From CAYSBK01 sp964429265 (GTDB lineage Bacteria; Planctomycetota; Phycisphaerae; Sedimentisphaerales; Anaerobacaceae): a DNA stretch of 22,646 nt. Positions within the stretch are counted from its first letter, which is position 1, and each line of letters begins with the position of its first letter. The position numbers and the translations under genes were made by a program. The stretch is from contig CAYSBK010000023.1 in NCBI GenBank assembly GCA_964429265.1, positions 1 through 22,646 on the forward strand, given 5' to 3'. Positions 7,463 through 13,835 of the stretch are shown in pieces. Below the pieces are notes generated by a model. It was given only the letters and a program-made list of their open reading frames with translations. It did not search any database and was not told the DNA's origin.

Positions 7463-7491
7463 ATATTAATCGTCCAGCTTTACGGGGGCAA
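7463..7491 (-). promoter_or_regulatory. Candidate promoter of the nusA operon
   Basis: On the minus strand, TTGCCC (7491-7486) and TAATAT (7468-7463) are separated by exactly 17 bases, each matching four of six consensus positions. Transcription would start near 7456, giving a leader of about 300 bases before the nusA ATG that contains all the hairpins and the terminator. Confidence 0.45.
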
Positions 7492-7654
7492 TAACTTTTT
7501 TGGGCGACGGGGCCATTTTTCCGGACGACCATCGGGGGGTGCGGGCAGGGTCAAAAGCCGCCCCGCAGAGCCGACCAGGTCCGCTAATAACGGCCGGGAA
7601 GGGCCTGCAACGGCGTTCCCGGCAGGTTCAGGGGGGACGGGGCGGGCGGAGCTT
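7492..7654. other. Non-coding stretch with one GC-rich inverted repeat
   Basis: This lies between the predicted nusA promoter and the stop codon of the upstream membrane-protein gene. It holds an 8-bp perfect inverted repeat, GCCGGGAA (7593-7600) and TTCCCGGC (7616-7623), with a 15-base spacer. It could help end transcription of the upstream gene, but no T-run follows on the minus strand. No gene was found here on either strand. Confidence 0.4.
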
Positions 7655-8359
7655 TCAGTCCTGCAGGGGCACCAAATGGAGCGTGAGTTTTTCATTTTCT
7701 ACGGCTGCGTTGCGTATCCGCACCTTTAACCGGCGGCTTCCGGGCAGGGGTGGCAGAGTCAGGACGGGATCGAAGGGTTCCTCGTTTATAAGCGAGGCGA
7801 GGATTCTTTGGCGGATGTCGTCTGCGTTCAGGGCGGCAGCATTGTACTGGTCGTACATTTTTCTTGCGACGAGCCTTGCCAGGGGTGTTACGTTTGCGGC
7901 TCCGACCTTTACCTTGGCCAGGTGCAGGTGCAGCAGGCCCTGCCGGGTGAAAGTGGGTTCGACGACGACGGTAACCAGCAGCGAGGCGGCGTCGATGGTG
8001 ACGGTGGTCATGAGTATGATTCTGCCGGGTTCGAAGGCAACCGATGGTGCGTTGACGGTTGCGGAGCCGGCGTGTTGGGGCCAGTCGGAGTGGGCGACAA
8101 TATCCATTATGCCCTGCTGGGTGAGCGTCAGGTGGTATGGTTTGCCTGCCTGCGCGCCGTTGTAAAGCTGCGGCAGCAGATAATTGGTGAGGTACGTGCT
8201 CTGCTCGGTGCCGCCGACGACGGCGAGGGGTCGGAAACCGGGCGGTTTGTAGAACAGCATAGCAAGAAGAACGGCGACGATACCCACGTCGAGCAGAAGC
8301 CAGAGTAGTTTTCTGAGTCTGCGGCGGCCGGTGGTTTTTTGGTTTTTTTTGTTTTGCAT
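7655..8359 (-). CDS. Single-pass membrane-anchored protein of unknown function
   Basis: I do not recognise this 234-residue protein with confidence. It has a basic, Lys/Arg-rich N-terminus (4-17), one membrane segment (about 18-37) and an extracytoplasmic region rich in alternating hydrophobic residues, suggesting a beta-sheet domain. The stretch VEPTFTRQGLLHLHLAKVKV and the late LTLPPLPGSRRLKVRI pattern loosely resemble YpmS/DUF2140-like extracytoplasmic proteins; this is a weak impression. The start at 8359 has no Shine-Dalgarno, but the first codons are A-rich, and it is the only ATG before the membrane segment. It is divergent from pyrF, with a -10-like TATAAT at 8405-8410, and sits upstream of the nusA leader. 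Confidence 0.75.
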   Translation of the reverse strand: MQNKKNQKTTGRRRLRKLLWLLLDVGIVAVLLAMLFYKPPGFRPLAVVGGTEQSTYLTNYLLPQLYNGAQAGKPYHLTLTQQGIMDIVAHSDWPQHAGSATVNAPSVAFEPGRIILMTTVTIDAASLLVTVVVEPTFTRQGLLHLHLAKVKVGAANVTPLARLVARKMYDQYNAAALNADDIRQRILASLINEEPFDPVLTLPPLPGSRRLKVRIRNAAVENEKLTLHLVPLQD

Positions 8360-8383
8360 AACGGAGGCTTTGCAATTTCGGCC

Positions 8384-8412
8384 TTGCCGGGTTGCACCGG
8401 TGTGATTATAGT
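8384..8412 (+). promoter_or_regulatory. Candidate promoter of pyrF-murD
   Basis: TTGCCG (8384-8389) and TATAGT (8407-8412) are spaced by exactly 17 bases. A start near 8419 gives a leader of about 65 bases that includes a T-rich segment and the hairpin at 8455-8471. Confidence 0.5.
8405..8410 (-). promoter_or_regulatory. Minus-strand -10 box overlapping the pyrF -10
   Basis: The forward ATTATA reads TATAAT on the minus strand, a perfect -10 element for the divergent gene starting at 8359. It overlaps the pyrF -10 by four bases. No good -35 element is visible at the matching distance (about 8428-8433). Confidence 0.35.
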
Positions 8413-8454
8413 TGATGCGTGAAGTGAAAAAAGCGTTTTTCGCGTTGGTTTTTT

Positions 8455-8471
8455 GTCGGCAGGTTGCCGAC
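8455..8471 (+). promoter_or_regulatory. Stem-loop directly before the pyrF ribosome-binding site
   Basis: A perfect 7-bp inverted repeat, GTCGGCA (8455-8461) and TGCCGAC (8465-8471), has a three-base loop. The pyrF Shine-Dalgarno GAGGTG starts on the next base (8472). The hairpin could affect ribosome access; no U-run follows, so it is not an intrinsic terminator. Confidence 0.5.
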
Positions 8472-8483
8472 GAGGTGCTGTAT

Positions 8484-9434
8484 ATGGCCAGTCATTTCGG
8501 CGATCGATTGTGCGAAGCGGTGGCAAGCAAGCATACACCTTTGGTGGTGGGTCTGGACCCGGTTTACAACAGGCTGCCGGAGGCGATACGCAGCCACCGT
8601 GATATGAACGACGAGTTTGACGCGGCGGCGGCGGTGGATGCGATATTCGATTTTTGCACGCAGGTTATGCGTATTGTGGCGCCGATGGTGCCGGCGGTGA
8701 AGGTAAATGCGGCCTACTTCGAGAAGTACTTGTGGGAGGGGCTGGAGGCGTACTACGCGCTGGTTACGGAGGCGGACGGACTCGGCCTGGAGATAATCGG
8801 GGACGTCAAGCGGGGCGACGTCGGACACTCAGCCGAGCAGTACGCTATCGCGCACCTTCAGAACCCGGAGCTTACGGGGCTTGAGGATATACTGACACCT
8901 GACGCAATTACGGTGAACGGTTTTGCCGGTAGCGAGGCGATAAGGCCGTTCGCCGACATCGCCAGCGAGCAGGGCAAGGGGGTTTTCGTGTGGGTTCGGG
9001 CGAGCAATCCGTCGGCGGCGGCGATCCAGGATTTTTCCGACGCGGACGGCGAGAAGATGTACGAGAAGCTGGCGGCCATTGTGGCGGAGATAGCGTGTGA
9101 GCCGCAGCGTATAGGCAAGCGAGGCTACAGCAACGTGGGGATGGTGGTCGGCGGCACGTCGCCGGAGGTAACGAAGGAGCTTCGGGAGAAATACGATCAG
9201 GTGTGGTTTCTGGTTCCGGGTTACGGCTCGCAGGGGGCGTCAGCGGCGGACTGCCTGCGTTTTTGCAAGGCCGACGGCACGGGGGCACTGGTCAATGCGT
9301 CGCGGTCGATAATTTACGCGTACGAGAAGCCCCAGTACAAGTCTCAGTTCGGGCCCGACTGGAAGAGGTGCATCGAGCAGGCGGTGATAGACGCGAAGAT
9401 TGAACTTGCCAACGCGATGCAGATTCACATATGA
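8484..9434 (+). CDS. pyrF: Orotidine 5'-phosphate decarboxylase, type 2
   Basis: Decarboxylates OMP to UMP, the last step of de novo pyrimidine synthesis. The 316-residue product is longer than E. coli PyrF (about 245) and fits the type 2 (mycobacterial-like) subfamily. The catalytic motif DVKRGD (107-112) carries the charged Asp-Lys-Asp network. FVWVRASNPSA, VVGGTSPE and LVPGYGSQG follow as the later phosphate-binding segments. The ATG at 8484 is preferred over an upstream ATG at 8412 because GAGGTG lies six bases before it, and because the upstream start would fall in the predicted -10 region and add an unconserved extension. Its TGA overlaps the murD ATG by four bases, so translation is probably coupled. 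Confidence 0.93.
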   Translation: MASHFGDRLCEAVASKHTPLVVGLDPVYNRLPEAIRSHRDMNDEFDAAAAVDAIFDFCTQVMRIVAPMVPAVKVNAAYFEKYLWEGLEAYYALVTEADGLGLEIIGDVKRGDVGHSAEQYAIAHLQNPELTGLEDILTPDAITVNGFAGSEAIRPFADIASEQGKGVFVWVRASNPSAAAIQDFSDADGEKMYEKLAAIVAEIACEPQRIGKRGYSNVGMVVGGTSPEVTKELREKYDQVWFLVPGYGSQGASAADCLRFCKADGTGALVNASRSIIYAYEKPQYKSQFGPDWKRCIEQAVIDAKIELANAMQIHI

Positions 9435-10840
9435 AAAGCGATTTTTTCGCGGGCAGGAAGGTCCTGGTTATGGGGCTGGGGCGGTTCGGCGGAGGGATTG
9501 ACAGTGCGGTCTTTGCGTGCACGGCGGGGGCGGAGGTGAAAGTAACCGACCTGGCGTCGGCGGAGCGACTGAAGGATTCACTGGAGCAATTGAAAGAGTT
9601 TCCGCAGATTCGCTACAGGCTGGGGGGGCATGAGTTTGCCGACTTTGAATGGGCCGACGTGGTCATAGCGAACCCGGCGGTGGGCGGCGACAACGAGTAT
9701 CTTCAATATGCCCGGAGGCTGAACAAGCTTGTCACATCGCAGGTGGGGATTTTTTTCGAGCTTTGTGCGGCGACAATCATCGGCATCACGGGCAGCAACG
9801 GTAAGAGCACGACGACGGCGCTGGCGGCTCACTTGCTACGGGCAGCATCAAGGCAAAAGGGGTGGCGTTACGGGAAGGTATGGCTTGGGGGCAATATCGG
9901 CAACGAGCCGCTGTTGACCGTCGTGGAGCAGATGGAACGCGATGATGTGGTGGTGCTGGAGCTTTCGAGTTTTCAGATTGAACAGCTTGGCCAGGAGCAA
10001 AAGGCCCCGCACATCGGGCTTTTGACGAACCTGGTGCCGAATCACCTTGACCGGTACGGCACGTTTGAGCGGTATTGCCGGGCCAAGGAGATGATGTTCC
10101 GGCTGCAGAGGCCGGTGGGCGGGCGGAAAGCGGTTTCGATTTTCAACGTCGAGGACGAGAGCGGCGCCGCGTGGTATGAAAAATACCGCAATGACGCCGG
10201 GCGAATCTGCATCGGGTTTTCGGCGGATGACGTAGGCGAAGATATTCGCGAAAGGTTCGGGCTTGTGGGCCGGGCAAACCTGTCGAACCTCGCGGCGGCG
10301 ATGGCGGTGGCGAATCGTTTCGGCGTGAACAGAGACGTGGTGCGGCAGTGCGTGGGGGATTTCAAGGGTCTTGCGCATCGGCTGGAGCTTGTTGCGGAAA
10401 TCGGTGGGGTTCGGTGGTACAACGATTCGAAGGCCACGACGCCGGAGGCTGCGACGGCGGCGGTGGAGGCGTTTGCTGAGCCGGTCATTATTATCGCGGG
10501 GGGGTATGATAAGCGGATTGCGCTGGACTCGTTCGGGGCGGCGATTGCGAAGAAGGCCAAGGCGGCGATTTTGATCGGCGAGACGGCCGGCAAGATAAGG
10601 GATGCGATTGCGGGTTCGGGGGCGAACGGTGTCGTGACGGAGCTTGCCGGTTCGCTGGCCGAGGCGGTGGAGCGAGCTGGAAAGCTCGCGTCAGCAGGCG
10701 ACGTGGTCGTATTGAGTCCCGCCTGCGCCAGCTACGATATGTTCGACAACTACCAGCAGCGGGGCCGAATGTTTGCGGAGCTGGTGCAGAGCCTGGCTTC
10801 AGGCAAGCGCCCTGCCGCTTCGCCGGGTACAAACCGGTAG
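9431..10840 (+). CDS. murD: UDP-N-acetylmuramoyl-L-alanine:D-glutamate ligase
   Basis: Cytoplasmic Mur ligase that adds D-glutamate to UDP-MurNAc-L-Ala in peptidoglycan precursor synthesis. The 469-residue product shows the Rossmann-like N-terminus VLVMGLGRFG (11-20), the ATP P-loop GITGSNGKST (118-127), LELSSFQ (176-182) and NHLDRYG (204-210). Lys219 falls at the carbamylated-lysine position. NDSKATTPEA, AGGYDK and SPACASYDMFDNY complete the family pattern. It overlaps pyrF by ATGA and is outside any division/cell-wall cluster, with no mur, fts or mra gene nearby. Its end converges on the DJ-1/PfpI-family gene with a 32-base gap and no clear terminator. Confidence 0.95.
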   Translation: MKSDFFAGRKVLVMGLGRFGGGIDSAVFACTAGAEVKVTDLASAERLKDSLEQLKEFPQIRYRLGGHEFADFEWADVVIANPAVGGDNEYLQYARRLNKLVTSQVGIFFELCAATIIGITGSNGKSTTTALAAHLLRAASRQKGWRYGKVWLGGNIGNEPLLTVVEQMERDDVVVLELSSFQIEQLGQEQKAPHIGLLTNLVPNHLDRYGTFERYCRAKEMMFRLQRPVGGRKAVSIFNVEDESGAAWYEKYRNDAGRICIGFSADDVGEDIRERFGLVGRANLSNLAAAMAVANRFGVNRDVVRQCVGDFKGLAHRLELVAEIGGVRWYNDSKATTPEAATAAVEAFAEPVIIIAGGYDKRIALDSFGAAIAKKAKAAILIGETAGKIRDAIAGSGANGVVTELAGSLAEAVERAGKLASAGDVVVLSPACASYDMFDNYQQRGRMFAELVQSLASGKRPAASPGTNR

Positions 10841-10872
10841 CGAGCGGCGATAATCATCCTGTCGGCGCGGGC

Positions 10873-11544
10873 CTATCGGCCTACGGAGGCGTTCAGCATC
10901 CGCATAAAGCTTCTCAACAGCAGCGCGAGGTCCTTCTTTCCCTGTGCGGTGACCAGATTGCCGTCGATCGTGCAGCGTTCGGCGGTATACTTTGCGCCGC
11001 CCTGCTCGACGTCAAGGGCACACTTGGGGATGGTGGTGGCCCTTCGGCCTGCAATGGCCTTGGAGGCGCTGAGGATTTCGATTCCATGGCAAAGCGATGC
11101 GACTGGTTTGTTGGCTTCGAAGAAATGCCGGGTTATCCGCAACAGGTCCTTGTCGTAGCGGAGGTATTCTGGAGCGCGTCCACCGGAAAGATAAAGACCC
11201 GCATACTCGGCCGGGTTGACCTGGCTGAAGGCGACGGTGGCCTTGAGGTGGTAGCCCGGCAGCTCGCGGGTTATGTCCCAGGGCGGGTCGGCACCGGGCG
11301 GTATCTCGTGGATGACCAGATGGTAGTGGCGCGTTTCGGGTCCGGCGACGACGACCTGGAAGTCGTCCTCAGCGATGCGGTAGAAGGCGTACATTGTGTC
11401 GAGCACCTCCGAGCCGTCACCGATGGGCATCAGTACTTTCGGCATAGGTTTTCGGGCTGCGGCGTCAGCGGCTTCGGCGGCAAGTCCGAGGGCCACCGGT
11501 CCGGCCGCGAGCAACTGGCACATTTTTCGACGGTCGATTTGCAT
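10873..11544 (-). CDS. DJ-1/PfpI-family protein with Tat-like signal peptide
   Basis: The 223-residue product carries a class I glutamine-amidotransferase-like (DJ-1/PfpI) domain. The nucleophile is Cys152 in ASLCHG (149-154), with Glu46 in GDGSEVLD as the partner acid and GLYLSGGRAPEYL (116-128) as the nucleotide-fold loop. Family members include deglycases, chaperones, proteases and amidases, so the substrate cannot be named. The N-terminus has paired arginines (DRRKMCQLL, 4-12), then a hydrophobic stretch and alanine-rich cleavage region (about 10-30), suggesting Tat export. The start at 11544 is chosen because CAGGAG lies seven bases upstream; a longer frame from 11649 crosses the likely promoter. 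It is convergent with murD. Confidence 0.85.
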   Translation of the reverse strand: MQIDRRKMCQLLAAGPVALGLAAEAADAAARKPMPKVLMPIGDGSEVLDTMYAFYRIAEDDFQVVVAGPETRHYHLVIHEIPPGADPPWDITRELPGYHLKATVAFSQVNPAEYAGLYLSGGRAPEYLRYDKDLLRITRHFFEANKPVASLCHGIEILSASKAIAGRRATTIPKCALDVEQGGAKYTAERCTIDGNLVTAQGKKDLALLLRSFMRMLNASVGR

Positions 11545-11883
11545 GGCAACGCTCCTGGTTCGTTCAAGTTTAGAGTTACGCGGCTGGTAACCGATTCCAA
11601 CCACAGCAAATAATGATACACGCAACGGGTCGCCGGCACAAGTGCACACCCGGCAAACCGCCGCGGGACAGGGCGGGATGTTTACCAGTTATGGGAACAA
11701 CCGGGGGGCGGGTGAAAAAATGCGCACGACGCGGGTGGCCGGTGACGTGTTGCAGCGTGGGATAAATCCACACAAAGACGGTGTGCGGCGGACACCCGAT
11801 ATGGAGGCATTTATTAGTGATAAAGCGGTTGCTGGGAACGGTCGATTTGGGAGAGGCACGAGAACAAGTTTTGGAGATGAGCG
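11545..11883. other. Divergent intergenic region without a gene
   Basis: This lies between the starts of the DJ-1/PfpI-family and PilZ genes. Open frames inside it show no start signals or family resemblance. It contains the minus-strand promoter described separately. No convincing plus-strand promoter was found; GATAAA at 11819-11824 is -10-like but lacks a -35 partner. Confidence 0.6.
11613..11641 (-). promoter_or_regulatory. Candidate promoter of the DJ-1/PfpI-family gene
   Basis: On the minus strand, TTGTGC (11641-11636) and TATCAT (11618-11613, five of six consensus bases) are separated by 17 bases. The leader to the start codon at 11544 would be about 60 bases. Confidence 0.4.
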
Positions 11884-12273
11884 ATGGAAGAAAGCATCGA
11901 GCGAAGGTCCGAACGAAGGCTGCGTTATCACTGGCCGGTGTGGTTCGCCGAGAATTTCGATGGTGCACTTACGCAGGGCCAGATGGTCGATGTTTGCAGC
12001 AGAGGGGCGGCGTTTACGTGTTACGCCGACGAGGAATGCCCGTATCCGGGGCAGTATATGACGGCGCGTTTCAGTGTGCCTCGTTTCGGGCAGGCCGATT
12101 CATTCGACATGGCGGACTTTGTCCGCAGCGGCAGCGTCTGCCGGGTGGACCACGTGAACCCTTTCCTGCGGCGTGTTGCGATTCAATTCGCGGAGCCTTT
12201 GCCTTTCAAGCCTGGTGAGCAGGCGGCGGATGAAGCCGATGCCCGCGAGAGGCTCAAGTTTGTAACCATTTAG
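11884..12273 (+). CDS. PilZ-domain protein (probable cyclic-di-GMP receptor)
   Basis: The 129-residue product looks like a single PilZ domain. It opens with an arginine-rich motif, ERRSERRLRY (6-15), and has MVDVCSRGAAF (34-44) at the second motif. PilZ proteins bind cyclic di-GMP through RxxxR and (D/N)xSxxG; here the second reads DVCSRG, with Cys38 in place of the conserved Ser, so binding is likely but not certain. The start has GGAGA about eight bases upstream. The gene is probably monocistronic: 130 bases separate it from cobO, which appears to have its own promoter. Effector partners such as motility or polysaccharide genes are not visible in the window. Confidence 0.75.
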   Translation: MEESIERRSERRLRYHWPVWFAENFDGALTQGQMVDVCSRGAAFTCYADEECPYPGQYMTARFSVPRFGQADSFDMADFVRSGSVCRVDHVNPFLRRVAIQFAEPLPFKPGEQAADEADARERLKFVTI

Positions 12274-12320
12274 CGTTTGCGGCAGTGATGCGGCGGCCGG
12301 TGGGGTCGTGGGCGCCGACG

Positions 12321-12349
12321 GTGCGGAGCAACGCACAGCATTACATTTT
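12321..12349 (+). terminator. Weak terminator candidate after the PilZ gene
   Basis: A 5-bp stem GTGCG (12321-12325)/CGCAC (12332-12336) with a six-base loop is followed nine bases later by four T. The base composition turns A/T-rich from here to the cobO start. Confidence 0.25.
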
Positions 12350-12390
12350 CACCTCTTGAGATTTTTATTTCTAAATTTCAGCAGTTAGTT

Positions 12391-12396
12391 TAATAT
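12391..12396 (+). promoter_or_regulatory. -10 box just upstream of cobO
   Basis: TAATAT lies in an A/T-rich stretch (12340-12396) and ends six bases before the cobO ATG. Transcription would begin at or next to the ATG at 12403. No clear -35 element is present. No Shine-Dalgarno precedes the ATG, which agrees with a leaderless message. Confidence 0.35.
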
Positions 12397-12402
12397 AGCC
12401 CT

Positions 12403-12945
12403 ATGCTGGAAAAAGGGCTTGTGCAGGTATATACGGGCGACGGCAAGGGCAAGACGACGGCGGCATTCGGGCTTGCGCTTCGGGCGGCCGGCCAGGGCAA
12501 CAAGGTACTGATTTACCAGTTTCTAAAGCCTGATACGCTCGATATCGGCGAGCGATTCGCTCTGCGACTGGGGGGGGTGAAGATCAGGGTCGAGTGCCTT
12601 GACGTGGAGTGGGATATGGAGGCCTCGCCGGGTGATTCGCGGCGTGTCGCCGAGGTGAAAGCCGCAATAGCGGAAGTGCTTCGAAGGATCGCCGAGACGG
12701 CCGAAAAACGCTTCTACGACGTGATTATCCTGGACGAGATTGTGTTTTGTCTTTCGCGGGGACTTGCGGAACTGAAGGATATCAGGGATATTATCGACAG
12801 AAAAGATGGTCGTGTCGAACTCGTGCTGACCGGGCGGGATGCGCCTGCCGAGCTGATACGGATGGCGGACCTGGTGACGGAAATGAAGAAGGTAAAGCAC
12901 CCATTTGACGCCGGCGTTGGGGGCCGGCAGGGTATTGATTATTGA
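12403..12945 (+). CDS. cobO: Cob(I)yrinic acid a,c-diamide adenosyltransferase
   Basis: CobO/CobA/BtuR-type enzyme that transfers the adenosyl group of ATP to cob(I)alamin or corrinoid precursors, forming adenosylcobalamin. The 180-residue product has the unusual P-loop GDGKGKT (12-18) near the N-terminus, FYDVIILDEI as the Walker B-like strand, VLTGRDAP, and the family C-terminus KHPFDAGVGGRQGIDY. It can serve both de novo synthesis and salvage. No other cobalamin genes are nearby. ispD starts 25 bases downstream on the same strand, so the two are probably co-transcribed. Confidence 0.94.
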   Translation: MLEKGLVQVYTGDGKGKTTAAFGLALRAAGQGNKVLIYQFLKPDTLDIGERFALRLGGVKIRVECLDVEWDMEASPGDSRRVAEVKAAIAEVLRRIAETAEKRFYDVIILDEIVFCLSRGLAELKDIRDIIDRKDGRVELVLTGRDAPAELIRMADLVTEMKKVKHPFDAGVGGRQGIDY

Positions 12946-12970
12946 GCGGCGGCGAAGGGGCGAAACCGTT

Positions 12971-13711
12971 ATGGCCAAGAGTGTTGCGGCGATTATTTGT
13001 GCGGCGGGTGCAAGCCGTCGTTTCGGCGGCAAGCGAAAGAAGCCGTTCGTGGACGTGGGCGGCCGGGCGGTCTTCCTGCGAAGCGTGGAGATGTTTGCCG
13101 AGCGCGACGACGTGCAACAGATATTGCTTGCCATCGCCCCCGAGGACGAGGAGCTTGTGCGGGTCAAGTGGGGCGCCAACCTGCAGTTTTTCAATACGAA
13201 GATTTGTTTCGGGGGCAAGGAACGGTTCGAGACGGTGCAAAAGGCACTGGAGCTGGTTAAAGATGATATCGACCTTGTCGCCGTGCACGACGCGGTGCGC
13301 TGCTGCGTGACCAAGCAGTGGCTCGATGCGGTTATAAACAAGGCGGGCCAGACCGCAGCGGCGATACTTGCGTGCGCGGTGACGGCGACGCTGAAAGAGG
13401 TCGGCGACGGCGTAATCATCAGGACGGTTGACAGGGCGGGGCTTTACGAGGCGCAGACGCCGCAGGTTTTCGAGGCGGGGTTGCTGAAGGCCGCTTACGC
13501 GAATCTGAAGAACCTTGATACGAGAGGGATCAACGATGATTCGCAGCTCGTGGAGGCACTGGGGCGGAAGGTTTCGATAGTGGAAACGGACTCGTCGAAC
13601 ATCAAGATCACCCGCGGCAGCGACGTTGCGATAGCCGAGGCGATACTGAAATCCAGGCCAAAGCCTAAACCCAAGGGCCCCACCGGCCCGTACGTTGAGG
13701 CGGAGTGGTGA
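12971..13711 (+). CDS. ispD: 2-C-methyl-D-erythritol 4-phosphate cytidylyltransferase
   Basis: Third enzyme of the MEP isoprenoid pathway; forms CDP-methylerythritol from MEP and CTP. The 246-residue product has the nucleotide-binding N-terminus IICAAGASRRFGG (8-20), GGKERFETV (81-89), VHDAVR (105-110), AQTPQVFEAGLL (161-172) and NIKITRGSD (210-218) with the conserved Lys212. Two positions differ from the usual pattern: DTxK reads ATLK (139-142), and the residue after VHDAVR is Cys rather than Pro. A basic, proline-rich tail (228-240) extends past the usual end. The ATG at 12971 has AAGGGG about 10 bases upstream; earlier in-frame codons overlap cobO. A paralogous cytidylyltransferase such as TarI is less likely. 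Confidence 0.88.
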   Translation: MAKSVAAIICAAGASRRFGGKRKKPFVDVGGRAVFLRSVEMFAERDDVQQILLAIAPEDEELVRVKWGANLQFFNTKICFGGKERFETVQKALELVKDDIDLVAVHDAVRCCVTKQWLDAVINKAGQTAAAILACAVTATLKEVGDGVIIRTVDRAGLYEAQTPQVFEAGLLKAAYANLKNLDTRGINDDSQLVEALGRKVSIVETDSSNIKITRGSDVAIAEAILKSRPKPKPKGPTGPYVEAEW

Positions 13712-13778
13712 GGCCGGTGAGGTAACGAGGCGGCAAAACGGTATTCAGGCAGGGGGGACAGGAAAAGAGGGGCCTTGC

Positions 13779-13806
13779 TTGACAGGCTGGGGGGGCGGCC
13801 CATAGA
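13779..13806 (+). promoter_or_regulatory. Candidate promoter of the 811-residue membrane protein gene
   Basis: A perfect TTGACA (13779-13784) is followed after 16 bases by a weak -10, CATAGA (13801-13806). The leader to the ATG at 13836 would be about 23 bases and includes the AGGAG site at 13824-13828. Confidence 0.4.
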
Positions 13807-13835
13807 GACGGTTGGGAAATTTCAGGAGCGGTACA

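Noticed and set aside
8338..8350. Slippery heptamer A-AAA-AAC near the start of the membrane-protein gene, suggesting programmed frameshifting
   Set aside because: The frame is intact and gives a sensible membrane segment without shifting. No downstream stimulatory structure was noted, and A-rich first codons are common.
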